A stretch of DNA of 35,960 nt from an uncultured Merdimonas sp. (GTDB lineage: Bacteria; Bacillota; Clostridia; Lachnospirales; Lachnospiraceae). The stretch covers positions 1 through 35,960 of the forward strand of contig CALWBB010000009.1 of NCBI GenBank assembly GCA_944375885.1, read 5' to 3'. Positions 1-10,543 of the stretch are shown here, in pieces. The notes beneath the pieces are model-generated. The model saw nothing but the letters and a program-made list of their open reading frames with translations, did not search any database and was not told the DNA's origin. The position numbers and the translations under genes were made by a program. Every line of letters begins with the position of its first letter. Within the stretch, counting starts at the first letter, position 1.

Positions 1-66
1 CTGCCTTTTCTGCCTGCAGTCCCCTCCCAATCGCCGTTTTTCTGATACTGCGCCGCTTCCGATTTT

Positions 67-1497
<1,431 letters not shown>

Positions 1498-1504
1498 CTA
1501 ATGC

Positions 1505-1541
1505 GGCTGCGGCGGCGTCCGCAGGACGCCGCCGCGCAGCC
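1505..1541 (-). repeat. GC-rich intercistronic hairpin between bglF and bglA
   Basis: GGCTGC plus GGCGGCGTCC pairs with GGACGCCGCC plus GCAGCC around a 3-base loop, with a 2-base bulge, giving a 16-bp stem. No T-run follows on the minus strand (GCATTAGAAAAAG), so it looks like an mRNA-stabilising or processing hairpin rather than a terminator. Confidence 0.7.
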
Positions 1542-1563
1542 ACAGCATTTTTCTATACTTCCC

Positions 1564-3432
<1,869 letters not shown>

Positions 3433-3520
3433 TCATTCGTTTATATGTTAAATCCCCCTGCCGGCTCCTGCAGTAAGCCCGCAGGCCAGATTTCAACCTG
3501 AACCTGGATCAGACTGCTCC

Positions 3521-3546
3521 GTCTGTTTTCTCAGTCTGTTTTCTCA
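3521..3546. repeat. 13-bp tandem duplication across the licT stop codon
   Basis: The unit GTCTGTTTTCTCA (plus strand) occurs twice in direct succession, at 3521-3533 and 3534-3546. The inner copy contains the licT stop codon, and the duplication only lengthens the licT-bglF spacer. It looks like a replication-slippage product. Confidence 0.75.
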
Positions 3547-4407
3547 GTCCGCCTCCCCCTCGGGAGTCGTAATCCGCTTGATATAAATGGTCAGATAAAT
3601 CAGCTCCTCCTCCGGTATTTCCACCAGATAATCATGCACGATCAGACTGCGGATCCGTCTGGCGCACTCGTAGGCCTCCGAATACTGCTTCCGAACTATT
3701 TCCAGCAGCTCTCCGCCTTCTCCATCCAGCATTTTCCCGGAGAAGAACCGGGAAGCAAAAAATTTCAGATGTGTAATAAAACGCACAAAATGTACGGAAT
3801 TTTCATCGAAATTGGTCCGGAACTGATAGCGCACCACGCTGACGATTTTATGGATCATCTCCGTCATCCTTACCGCGTCGTTCCGATCCGCCTGATCAAA
3901 TTCCGCGTTCACAATATGCATGGCGATGCTGCCCGCCTCGTCGGGCGGAAGCTCGCAGCCCGTATGCTCCTTCAGAAGCTCCAGCCCGTACTGCGCCACC
4001 TCGTATTCCACCGGATAAAAATGCACAATCTCCCAGAGAAGCGTATTTTTGAATTCCAGTCCCTTTTCCATCCTTGACACCGCAAAGGACATGTGGTCGA
4101 TCAGATTCAGAAAAACGCTTTCATCCAGCTCCTTATTCAGCCTCTCCGACGCCTTCTTCACAATCTTGTCGGCGATCTCCATATAGCTTTCCGGCGTCTG
4201 GGCCAGAAGCGCGTAAAGCTTTCCGGCTATCGTCTTCGACTTCAGAAAATATTCTTTGTCTATCTTCGAGCTGTCCACCAGATCGCCCTTGCGGGCCCTG
4301 AAGCCGATTCCCTTTCCCACCAGAATCCGCTCCTGATGCCGCTCGTTCATGGCGCTGACCACGTTATTGTTGATCACGCAGACTATCTGATAATACCTGC
4401 CTCCCAT
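3544..4407 (-). CDS. licT: BglG/LicT-family transcription antiterminator
   Basis: This cytoplasmic RNA-binding protein stabilises the RAT hairpin in its own leader and so prevents premature termination of the operon. The N-terminal co-antiterminator domain (about residues 1-56) includes the family hallmarks INNNVV and GKGIGF. Two PRD domains follow; HMSFAVSRM lies in PRD1, and their histidines are targets of the PTS. The start chosen is the ATG at 4407, because GGGGGAG lies 5 bases upstream and the family N-terminus begins there. The frame stays open upstream to an ATG at 4521, but that one lies inside the leader terminator hairpin. The resulting 287 residues are normal for the family. It is first in the operon with bglF and bglA, so the operon is autoregulated. 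Confidence 0.93.
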   Translation of the reverse strand: MGGRYYQIVCVINNNVVSAMNERHQERILVGKGIGFRARKGDLVDSSKIDKEYFLKSKTIAGKLYALLAQTPESYMEIADKIVKKASERLNKELDESVFLNLIDHMSFAVSRMEKGLEFKNTLLWEIVHFYPVEYEVAQYGLELLKEHTGCELPPDEAGSIAMHIVNAEFDQADRNDAVRMTEMIHKIVSVVRYQFRTNFDENSVHFVRFITHLKFFASRFFSGKMLDGEGGELLEIVRKQYSEAYECARRIRSLIVHDYLVEIPEEELIYLTIYIKRITTPEGEAD

Positions 4408-4503
4408 TTTTCTCCCCCGTAAAAGACAGTATCTGATACAGGCGCAGCTTCTGGCTCTGCAGCCGCAGAATTCTGCCAAAAGAGCTTCTGGCCGCAAAGA
4501 CAT

Positions 4504-4552
4504 AAAAAAACCTAATATCATACATGCATAGACATGTATGATATTAGGTTTT
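4504..4552 (-). terminator. Leader terminator of the licT-bglF-bglA operon
   Basis: A perfect 20-bp stem (4507-4526 with 4533-4552, 6-base loop) starts with AAAACCTAATATC on the minus strand and ends in GGTTTT followed by TTTATG. It lies about 45 bases downstream of the promoter and 97 bases before licT. Its 5' arm shares AAAACCT with the RAT, so the two structures exclude each other, as in known bgl-type leaders. Confidence 0.93.
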
Positions 4553-4574
4553 GCCTGCTTATCAGTAACAATCC
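4546..4574 (-). promoter_or_regulatory. RAT (ribonucleic antiterminator) for LicT/BglG
   Basis: The minus strand reads GGATTGTTACTG, then four bases, then GCAGGCAAAACCT. From memory this is nearly identical to the E. coli bgl RAT, which has a five-base centre. It overlaps the start of the terminator hairpin. LicT bound here should block terminator formation when a beta-glucoside is being transported. Confidence 0.95.
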
Positions 4575-4604
4575 TAAAAACAACCTTCGTTTAATTCTGT
4601 TCTT

Positions 4605-4633
4605 ACTCTAGCACAGGATCCGCGGATTGTCAA
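4605..4633 (-). promoter_or_regulatory. Promoter of the beta-glucoside operon
   Basis: A perfect -35 TTGACA (4628-4633) is separated by 17 bp from TAGAGT (4605-4610). Transcription should begin near 4598, about 25 bases before the RAT. No clear catabolite-repression element was seen beside it. Confidence 0.85.
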
Positions 4634-4674
4634 CGCACTTTTTCCGGTTTACGGCCCGGTCCCTTTACAGCTCT

Positions 4675-6000
4675 TTACAGCAGTTCCCTCTGGTGGGTCG
4701 CGTACAGGTACTCGTCGATCGTGTTCACGATCCGGTCCTCAAGAAGCTCTACCGGATCATCTGAAAGCTCTCCCTCGCGGACCTTCGTGTACTGGATCGG
4801 CATGAACTGGCTTAAGAGGTTCAGCGGCACGCCGTGGGTTCTCAGGTTGGAGATCAGGCGGTCTGCGGCGGCCTCCACAGCCGGAGTGGGCATGTAGTAG
4901 CGGCAGCGGTCGGAGAAGGAATACTTTCTCTTCATGCGCAGCTCCAGCTCATTGCCCTGGTAATGCTTTCTCCAGTATTTGTCGTCTTTTAACATCTCCG
5001 CTTCCAGCGTGTCCGCGAAATTGCTGAGTTCGACATCTGTGCCGTAGAGCAGCTCCTTCTCGATGTGCTCCAGGGCGAACATGCCCTCGCGCATGGCGAA
5101 GGTCAGGCCCGGGCCTACCTTCAGGATGCCTACGCCATCCTCAATCAGCTCGCGCAGCTTGATCTTGGTCTGGTAGTCTGTGGAGTGGCCCTCGAATACC
5201 AGGTTCGGGAAATCCTTGATGGAGGCCATCAGCTCCTTCGCCTTCTCCCGGTCATACTCGGTGCAGCCGCTGTCCTTCTCCTCCACGCCAGGCTGAACTA
5301 CGACCGCGATGACACGATCCCAGACGTCCGCGCCCAGGCCCGCGTCCTTGAATGCCTTCTCAAAGGCCGCCACGGTGTTCTTGAAGTCTTCGACCTTCGT
5401 CACCTGCACGCCGGCGTCCTCGCTTCCCACGGCTCCGCCGGGAATCGGCACTTCGCTTCCGATGATGTAGACCGGAGGAATCGCGTCCGGATCCTGCTCC
5501 AGCAGCTTCTTATAGGTCTCCTCCGCGATTTCCGCCAGATGGGCGCCGCGGCCCGCGATGATCTCATCGGACAGACGCGCGTCCGGATCGTCGCTCTTGA
5601 CCTTCATGCTGGTGTCGATATGGATCTTGGTGAAGCCCGCGCCCACATAATGGCGGATCAGCTCCTCCGCGTCAGCCATAGCCTCCGCCTCGTCCTTTCC
5701 GGCGAAGGTCAGCGGTCCCAGGTGATCGCCGCCCAGGAACAGTTTGCCCTGGTCGAAGCCGATCTTCTCCGCGATCTCAAGAACAAATTTCTTGAAATCC
5801 GCCGGCTTCATTCCGGTGTAGCCGCCGTTCTGGTCGCACTGGTTCGCGGTGCTCTCGATGAGCACGCAGGAGCCGTCGGATTTTCCTCTCTTCAGGGCAG
5901 CCTCGATCACGTACTTGTTGGCGCTGCACACAGAGTAGATGCCTACGTTCTTTCCCTGCTTCTGAAGCTCTACGATTTTTTTCAATGGATTCTGAAGCAT
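4675..6000 (-). CDS. gatZ: GatZ/KbaZ-family protein, possible tagatose-6-phosphate 4-epimerase
   Basis: This is a full-length (441-residue) member of the GatZ/KbaZ family (PF08013), recognised from its N-terminal region (GIYSVCSANKYVIEAAL), LFLGGDHLGPL and FEGHSTDYQT. Enterobacterial members are the non-catalytic partner of tagatose-1,6-bisphosphate aldolase (GatY/KbaY). A member from Agrobacterium was reported to epimerise tagatose 6-phosphate at C4 to fructose 6-phosphate. No GatY/KbaY partner is in the window, so epimerase activity is the more economical inference here. An AGGAGGGG site precedes the ATG by 9 bases. It is the last gene of the PTS/agaS cluster, and I saw no convincing terminator behind it. 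Family assignment is firm; the reaction is inferred. Confidence 0.88.
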   Translation of the reverse strand: MLQNPLKKIVELQKQGKNVGIYSVCSANKYVIEAALKRGKSDGSCVLIESTANQCDQNGGYTGMKPADFKKFVLEIAEKIGFDQGKLFLGGDHLGPLTFAGKDEAEAMADAEELIRHYVGAGFTKIHIDTSMKVKSDDPDARLSDEIIAGRGAHLAEIAEETYKKLLEQDPDAIPPVYIIGSEVPIPGGAVGSEDAGVQVTKVEDFKNTVAAFEKAFKDAGLGADVWDRVIAVVVQPGVEEKDSGCTEYDREKAKELMASIKDFPNLVFEGHSTDYQTKIKLRELIEDGVGILKVGPGLTFAMREGMFALEHIEKELLYGTDVELSNFADTLEAEMLKDDKYWRKHYQGNELELRMKRKYSFSDRCRYYMPTPAVEAAADRLISNLRTHGVPLNLLSQFMPIQYTKVREGELSDDPVELLEDRIVNTIDEYLYATHQRELL

Positions 6001-6099
6001 GATAAAAACCCCTCCTGATTTTATATTTTATCCCTGCAGGGCCCGTGCCCGGCAGGCTTTTCATGCGCGTAAAAGGCGAAAGCCTCCCCCGCAGAATAT

Positions 6100-6681
6100 T
6101 CATTTTCTCCCGGTCTTCTGGTTCTCCTTCTGGCTGATCTTCGCCAGCCCGATGAAATGAAGCACGCTGAAATAAAGGGCGATCAGCGCGATGAGGCCGC
6201 TTAAGACCAAAAGCCCTGTTCCGTATTTCTGATCCAGGGCGTTCAGCACCACCAGCACCGCCGCCAGCAGATACAGCACTGCCAGAGAGAGGGTCTGTCC
6301 CTTGCTCTTTTCATTCACTATGTACTGAAGCGCTGTGACGCGCCTCTCGAAGTCCACGTCCTCCACCGGCTCCAGCTTTTTCAGAAAAGACCGGCGGTAA
6401 GCGATCTCCGCGGCCGCCAGCATCACCGCTCCCGCTACCACCGCCTGGGTCACGGTCAGGAAGGTGGCGGCGAACAGGATCGCCGCGATCAGGATCACCG
6501 CGAAACGGTTTTTGTAAAAGGTCGCCGCCTGTGCGTCCTTGCTCCCGACCAGGTATCCTTTTTTCGTCACCCAGTCATAGTAGATCGTCCGGTTCTGCTT
6601 ATCCGTGTAAATATTTCTTCCCGACAGGCGGATGGTCTCTTTTTGCTGCTCTTCCGTCTGTTTTACAAGTTTTCTGCTCAT
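6100..6681 (-). CDS. Unknown four-TM membrane protein
   Basis: I do not recognise this 193-residue protein. The first 50 residues are polar and cytoplasmic-looking, with repeated charged and tyrosine residues. Two hydrophobic helices follow at about 60-77 and 78-95, then a charged loop (about 96-129), two more helices at about 130-148 and 154-177, and a lysine-rich tail ending in KTGRK. The positive charges suggest both termini are inside. The gene starts 31 bp after yajC and ends 99 bp before gatZ, so it is probably co-transcribed with them. The ribosome binding site is weak (GGAAG about 9 bases upstream). No catalytic motif is visible, and a role in sugar uptake is only suggested by position. 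Confidence 0.8.
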   Translation of the reverse strand: MSRKLVKQTEEQQKETIRLSGRNIYTDKQNRTIYYDWVTKKGYLVGSKDAQAATFYKNRFAVILIAAILFAATFLTVTQAVVAGAVMLAAAEIAYRRSFLKKLEPVEDVDFERRVTALQYIVNEKSKGQTLSLAVLYLLAAVLVVLNALDQKYGTGLLVLSGLIALIALYFSVLHFIGLAKISQKENQKTGRK

Positions 6682-6712
6682 CTATCCGTCTTCCACATCT
6701 TTCACTGTGATT

Positions 6713-7000
6713 TTACTTCTGCTCCGACACGACGTCCTGGATCCCAAAGCGCGAAATCTGCACCACCAGTCCCTTTGCCATCTCCACGTCGATGACGTCG
6801 CCCTTGATCTTTACGATCTTTCCGTAAATGCCGCCGCCGAACAGCACTCTTGCCCCGATCTGGATCTTGTTCTGCAGCTCCTGCATCGCCGCGCGGTTCT
6901 TCTTCATGTTCCGGGCGGAAATGACGCTCAGGATGATTCCAAAGAGCCCCAGCATCACAATCACCGTCACGCAGCTCCACATAATAATTTCCCAATTCAT
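6713..7000 (-). CDS. yajC: YajC, Sec translocase accessory subunit
   Basis: This is a 95-residue protein with one N-terminal membrane helix (about residues 7-28). A short charged stretch (ARNMKKNRAAMQELQNKI) and a small beta-rich domain follow. That domain carries the YajC hallmark of GARVLFGGGIYGKIVKIKGD and ends in a hydrophobic strand pattern. YajC associates with SecDF at the Sec translocon. The gene sits between agaS and an unknown membrane protein in a sugar operon, away from the queA-tgt-secDF context where it is often found. A GGAGG lies 13 bases upstream of the ATG, rather far. The 130-bp gap to agaS contains an inverted repeat and could hold its own promoter, but no good -35/-10 pair was found. 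Confidence 0.88.
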   Translation of the reverse strand: MNWEIIMWSCVTVIVMLGLFGIILSVISARNMKKNRAAMQELQNKIQIGARVLFGGGIYGKIVKIKGDVIDVEMAKGLVVQISRFGIQDVVSEQK

Positions 7001-7027
7001 AGCTCTGATTTTTCCTCCGTATCAAGA

Positions 7028-7082
7028 ATGTCCCAGAAGGCTGTACGAATCCTGGCGAATCCGGTTCCGCCCTCTGGGACAT
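7028..7082 (-). repeat. Inverted repeat between agaS and yajC
   Basis: ATGTCCCAGA (7028-7037) pairs perfectly with TCTGGGACAT (7073-7082) around a 35-base interior that can fold further. No T-run follows on the minus strand, so termination would be weak. It could be an mRNA processing or stability element, or a partial terminator separating sugar genes from yajC. Confidence 0.55.
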
Positions 7083-7130
7083 CTTATATTCAGTTACAGG
7101 ATATGCCCCGCAACCTATTTTAGCAAAGAT

Positions 7131-8312
7131 TTATTTTCTTGTATAGGGGTAAAGCGTAACTCCCTTTACAACCCGGTTCACCTCTCCGGTCGGGCAGGGA
7201 TTGTCCGGCGTGATGGAAAGGGACAGGGATTTGAGAACTGCCAGCGTCTGGGCGAACAGGATGTCGCACAGGCCCAGCTGTACGCTCTCGTGAGCCTCCT
7301 CAAGGCCGAATACCACCGTATAGTCCACGAGGGCGGCCACGGCCTCGTCTGCCTTGCTCATAACGGCCACAATCTTGTTGCCCTTGCGCTGTCCGCTCAT
7401 CTCCTTGATGAGATCCACCTCATACTGTCTGGTATAAGCGTCGTCGCTTAAGTATACGACAGTCAGCGTATTGTCGTCGATGATGGACTTCGGGCCATGG
7501 CGGAAGCCAAGCGGCGTGTCGTACATGGTGACTACGCGGCCGGCGGTCAGCTCCAGCATCTTCAGAGCGGACTCCTGGGAGGTTCCCTTCAGGGTGTTGC
7601 TTCCCAGATAAACGATGCGGTTGAAGTCATAGCCGTCTACGATGCCCTGGGGAATGCCGTACTGGTTGTCCAGGAAATTCTGGCCTGCGGCGGCAATTTT
7701 GCGCACCTCTTCCACTACCTTGTCCAGCTCGTTCAGATGGAAGCAAAGGTAGGTGGCCAGGTACATATTGGAGAAGCTGGAGGTCATGGCGAAGCTCTGG
7801 TCATGGGTCTCCGGCGTCAGGTTGATGGCGTAGCAGTGCTCTGTGGTCTCCGCGCGCTTGGACAGGGCTCCGTCCTTATTGCAGGTCACGAACAGATGGT
7901 ACAGGTTGTCGCAGACTGCCTCCGCCGCGTCTACCGCTCCGATGGACTCCGGAGAATTTCCGGAACGTCCGAAGCTGATGAGAAGGGTCGGCTTCGTGCG
8001 GGACAGATAAGCCTCCGGCGTAGCCACGATATCTGTGGTTCCGTAGGATTTTACCTTATAATTCAGAAGTCCGGTCAGATGGGGGAACAGGGCGTTGCCC
8101 ACGAACTCGCTGGTTCCAGCCCCGGTCAGAATCACGTCGAAGTCCTCCTTCGTGATGACCTGATCGATGAATTTCTGGATCTCGTCCTTGTGCTCCATGA
8201 TCTGCCGGCAGGTCTTCTCCCAGGTCGCCGGCTGCTGATAAATCTCATTCACCGTCCATGTAGAGGAGGTCTCCTTCATTTTCTCCTCTGTGATGCCAAA
8301 AATCGTGCTCAT
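7131..8312 (-). CDS. agaS: AgaS-type SIS-domain sugar-phosphate isomerase/deaminase
   Basis: This cytoplasmic enzyme has two sugar-isomerase (SIS) domains. The first contains VILTGAGTSEFVGNALFPHL (about residues 56-75) and LLISFGRSGNSPESIGAV; the second contains IVYLGSNTLKGTSQESALK and FRHGPKS. AgaS-family members convert galactosamine 6-phosphate to tagatose 6-phosphate with release of ammonia. The start at 8312 is chosen over the in-frame ATG 27 bp upstream because AAGGAAGG lies about 6 bases before it; this gives 393 residues, the usual family length. The next gene upstream is the PTS EIIA (57-bp gap). GalN-6-phosphate from the adjacent PTS is therefore the likely substrate; related aldose/ketose phosphates cannot be excluded. 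Confidence 0.9.
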   Translation of the reverse strand: MSTIFGITEEKMKETSSTWTVNEIYQQPATWEKTCRQIMEHKDEIQKFIDQVITKEDFDVILTGAGTSEFVGNALFPHLTGLLNYKVKSYGTTDIVATPEAYLSRTKPTLLISFGRSGNSPESIGAVDAAEAVCDNLYHLFVTCNKDGALSKRAETTEHCYAINLTPETHDQSFAMTSSFSNMYLATYLCFHLNELDKVVEEVRKIAAAGQNFLDNQYGIPQGIVDGYDFNRIVYLGSNTLKGTSQESALKMLELTAGRVVTMYDTPLGFRHGPKSIIDDNTLTVVYLSDDAYTRQYEVDLIKEMSGQRKGNKIVAVMSKADEAVAALVDYTVVFGLEEAHESVQLGLCDILFAQTLAVLKSLSLSITPDNPCPTGEVNRVVKGVTLYPYTRK

Positions 8313-8369
8313 TGTAATCCTTCCTTTCTGCTTGAACACTTTCTATATTTTTTGTTATGCGGTTCCCGC

Positions 8370-8804
8370 TTAGATGCCGTCCTCGTCTCCCGGCTCTTCC
8401 TGCAGGGCCTGCTTGAATTCAAATTTCGCCACCTGCTCTTTTCCTGTCTGCAGAAGGGAATCTACCAGTCCGTCCAGGTCGTCCATGAACTTTCTGGACA
8501 TCACTACCTCCACCAGCATCGGCAGGTTCGTTCCCGCAAGGATGCGCACATTCTCTCTGTCGCGTCCCAGCTGGGCAGCCGTATTGAAGGGCGTTCCGCC
8601 CATCAGGTCCGTAAAAATGATGACTCCTTCGCAGTCCTTCAGCGCGTCCAGAGCCTTGTTAAGCTCTGCGGCCAGATCCTCCGTACTGTAGGTCGGAAGG
8701 AAATCCACATACTGGTACGCTTCCTGCTCTCCCGCAATCAGATTTACGGAGCTTGTCATACCAGATCCAAAATTCGCATGTCCTGTCACTACTAATCCAA
8801 TCAT
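8370..8804 (-). CDS. PTS mannose-class EIIA
   Basis: This soluble 144-residue phosphocarrier receives phosphate from HPr and passes it to EIIB. The active-site histidine is H9 in VVTGHANFGSGM. The typical IIFTDLMGGTPFNTAA motif, at about residues 62-77, marks the mannose/sorbose/galactosamine class. A GGAGAG site lies 7 bases before the ATG. It starts one base after the stop of the upstream unknown membrane protein, so the two are almost certainly translated from one message. Separate EIIA, EIIB, EIIC and EIID polypeptides, as here, are usual for AgaPTS/LevPTS-type systems. Confidence 0.94.
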   Translation of the reverse strand: MIGLVVTGHANFGSGMTSSVNLIAGEQEAYQYVDFLPTYSTEDLAAELNKALDALKDCEGVIIFTDLMGGTPFNTAAQLGRDRENVRILAGTNLPMLVEVVMSRKFMDDLDGLVDSLLQTGKEQVAKFEFKQALQEEPGDEDGI

Positions 8805-8805
8805 A

Positions 8806-9471
8806 CTATCTCTCCTGTTCTTCCGTCTCCAGCTCTCTTAGATTCTTTTCTACCAGCGGCATGTAGACGGCTCTTGGTTCCAAACACGCCTTTGCGCTCT
8901 GAAAATAGGCCAGCGCGTTTTTCCTGTCCTCCAGATACAGATACTGCTTCGCAATCATTACCAGAATCGCCCCCAGGGCGAATCCATAGTATTTCTTCGA
9001 ATTGACATCCTCTGTCATCTCGTCAATCAGGTCGCTTCTTTGGTCCATCATGACTCCATAGGACATCTCGCTGTAATGAACGAGCTTCTCATCATCCGTC
9101 TTTTTTATGGCCTCCAGGAGCCAGTCTGCGTATTTCCGGTTTCCCTTAATCAGAAAAGTATGGAAATAATTTTCCAGAAAGCTTTTTTTGTCCGCCGGAT
9201 TTTTATAGGGCGCTTCGATCATATGGCGCAGAGTCTCTTCAAATTTATCCGTCTCCTTCGCCACATAATATCCTCTCAGCTTGTACAGATCGCAGGCGTA
9301 ATCTCCCAGAAGCCTGCGGGTCATGCCCATGTCCGCGATTTTTTCCAGCGTCTCGCTGTCCTTCGCCCGCAGAGCCGTATTCATGCTTCGCAGCTGAAAG
9401 CTCTTGATCCCCTGGAAAACCACATACACGGCAAAGATAAGCAATATAATGATAAGTGTCGTCTGATTCAA
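8806..9471 (-). CDS. Unknown membrane-anchored helical protein in the PTS operon
   Basis: I do not recognise this protein. With the TTG start at 9471 it has 221 residues: a membrane helix at about residues 4-22 (TLIIILLIFAVYVVFQGI), then an all-helical, charged region that resembles TPR-like repeats (for example KQYLYLEDRKNALAYFQSAK near the C-terminus). The frame is open further upstream to an ATG at 9576, but that codon sits in the loop of a terminator-like hairpin and would add a proline-, glycine- and alanine-rich leader. TTG has AGGTGG about 4 bases upstream. It lies between EIID and EIIA and touches the EIIA gene. It may organise or regulate the permease, but this is only inferred from position. 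Confidence 0.8.
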   Translation of the reverse strand: MNQTTLIIILLIFAVYVVFQGIKSFQLRSMNTALRAKDSETLEKIADMGMTRRLLGDYACDLYKLRGYYVAKETDKFEETLRHMIEAPYKNPADKKSFLENYFHTFLIKGNRKYADWLLEAIKKTDDEKLVHYSEMSYGVMMDQRSDLIDEMTEDVNSKKYYGFALGAILVMIAKQYLYLEDRKNALAYFQSAKACLEPRAVYMPLVEKNLRELETEEQER

Positions 9472-9549
9472 AAAGCCACCTGATTTCTGTCTGATTTCAG
9501 GACCCGGCACAGCGGGTCCCGGCGCGGCGGATCCCGCCGCGTCTCGTAT

Positions 9550-9593
9550 AAAAAGGGGAGGGGGCGGGATTTTCATCCTCTCCCCTCCCCTTT
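9550..9593 (-). terminator. Intrinsic-terminator-like hairpin between EIID and downstream genes
   Basis: A perfect 12-bp stem, AAAGGGGAGGGG on the minus strand (9582-9593) with CCCCTCCCCTTT (9552-9563), has an 18-base loop and ends in TTTTTATAC. It lies 36 bp after the EIID stop. It probably lowers expression of the genes behind it (unknown protein, EIIA, agaS and others) relative to EIIBCD, or serves as a 3'-end stabiliser. Confidence 0.75.
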
Positions 9594-9628
9594 ATCTGAC
9601 GTATCTTCACATCAGAGTACAGCCTGAT

Positions 9629-10543
9629 TTATTCCTCAGGCGTGGGATACTGATACCACTCTACAAGCGGGGTATATCCGCCCGGAAGCGTATTTCCATC
9701 TGCGTCCCTGGCCTGAGAGTTTCCGGACCAGATACCGAAGGCACAGCCCAGGATACCCACTACCAGGATCAGAACGATACATCTTACCGGAGTCCAGCCC
9801 TTCTTAATCAGAGCATAGATTCCAAGCGTAATCAGAAGCGGGATCAGCTTGGGCAGTACGCCGTCCAGAAGGCCCTGGATGTTGATCTGCGTCTCGCCGA
9901 CAATCAGGCGGAGCGTGGTAGAGCCATAGTTCGCGATCAGGGCGCCTACTACGAAGATACCCAGGATGCTTGCCGCACGGGTGAACTCCTTCGCGTTGGC
10001 CGTCAGCATGGTAACGGCTTTGGTTCCCAGTCCATAAGACCAGTACATCAGTCCGAAACGTACGATGAACTGAACTGCGTTAAAGATAACCAGGAAGAGG
10101 ATGGCGCCTACGATGCTCTTCTGCTCCATAGCCATGTTCGCGGTCAGACCTGCGGTAATCGGAACCAGGGTCAGCCAGAACAGAGCGTCGCCGATGCCGC
10201 CCAGGGGGCTGGCTGCGGAGATACGCACGGAACGGATAGTCTGTGTGTCAGCCTTGTTCTGCTCCAGGGAGAGAACGATACCCATTACAAACGTTACCAG
10301 GAACGGATGGGTGTTCAGGAAGTCCAGGTTGTGAGCCATGGAGGCCTTCAGGTCTTCCTTGTTGGTATGTATCTTCTGGAGGCCGGGAAGCATGGACCAG
10401 AGCCAGCCGCAGGCCTGCATTCTTTCATAGTTGAAGGATGCCTGTAAGAAGCAGGACAGCCAAACCATCTTATTCAGAGTCTTCTTATCCAGCGGCTGCG
10501 CCGGAGTCAGATCCTGATACTTTTCGGGAATATTATATGCCAT
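9629..10543 (-). CDS. PTS mannose-class EIID
   Basis: This membrane protein forms the sugar-conducting part of the permease with EIIC. It is 304 residues from the chosen ATG at 10543, which has AGGAGGT 7 bases upstream and gives the family N-terminus (KKTLNKMVWLSCFLQASFNYERM). An earlier in-frame ATG at 10609 lies inside the EIIC gene and has no support. The region LGGIGDALFWLTLVPI (about residues 125-140) and the hydrophobic C-terminal half match ManZ/AgaD proteins. It overlaps the end of the EIIC gene by 11 bp, so its ribosome binding site lies within EIIC and translation is coupled. Confidence 0.94.
   Translation of the reverse strand: MAYNIPEKYQDLTPAQPLDKKTLNKMVWLSCFLQASFNYERMQACGWLWSMLPGLQKIHTNKEDLKASMAHNLDFLNTHPFLVTFVMGIVLSLEQNKADTQTIRSVRISAASPLGGIGDALFWLTLVPITAGLTANMAMEQKSIVGAILFLVIFNAVQFIVRFGLMYWSYGLGTKAVTMLTANAKEFTRAASILGIFVVGALIANYGSTTLRLIVGETQINIQGLLDGVLPKLIPLLITLGIYALIKKGWTPVRCIVLILVVGILGCAFGIWSGNSQARDADGNTLPGGYTPLVEWYQYPTPEE

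Noticed and set aside
1-66. Terminator behind bglA
   Set aside because: No stable stem followed by a T-run was found in these bases; it may lie outside the window.
4408-4521. Upstream extension of licT to ATG 4521
   Set aside because: The start lies in the leader terminator stem, has no ribosome binding site, and the family N-terminus begins at 4407.
9484-9543. Short GC-rich hairpins behind the EIID terminator as a riboswitch
   Set aside because: They are simple inverted repeats (GACCCG/CGGGTC and GCGGCGG/CCGCCGC) with no known aptamer pattern.
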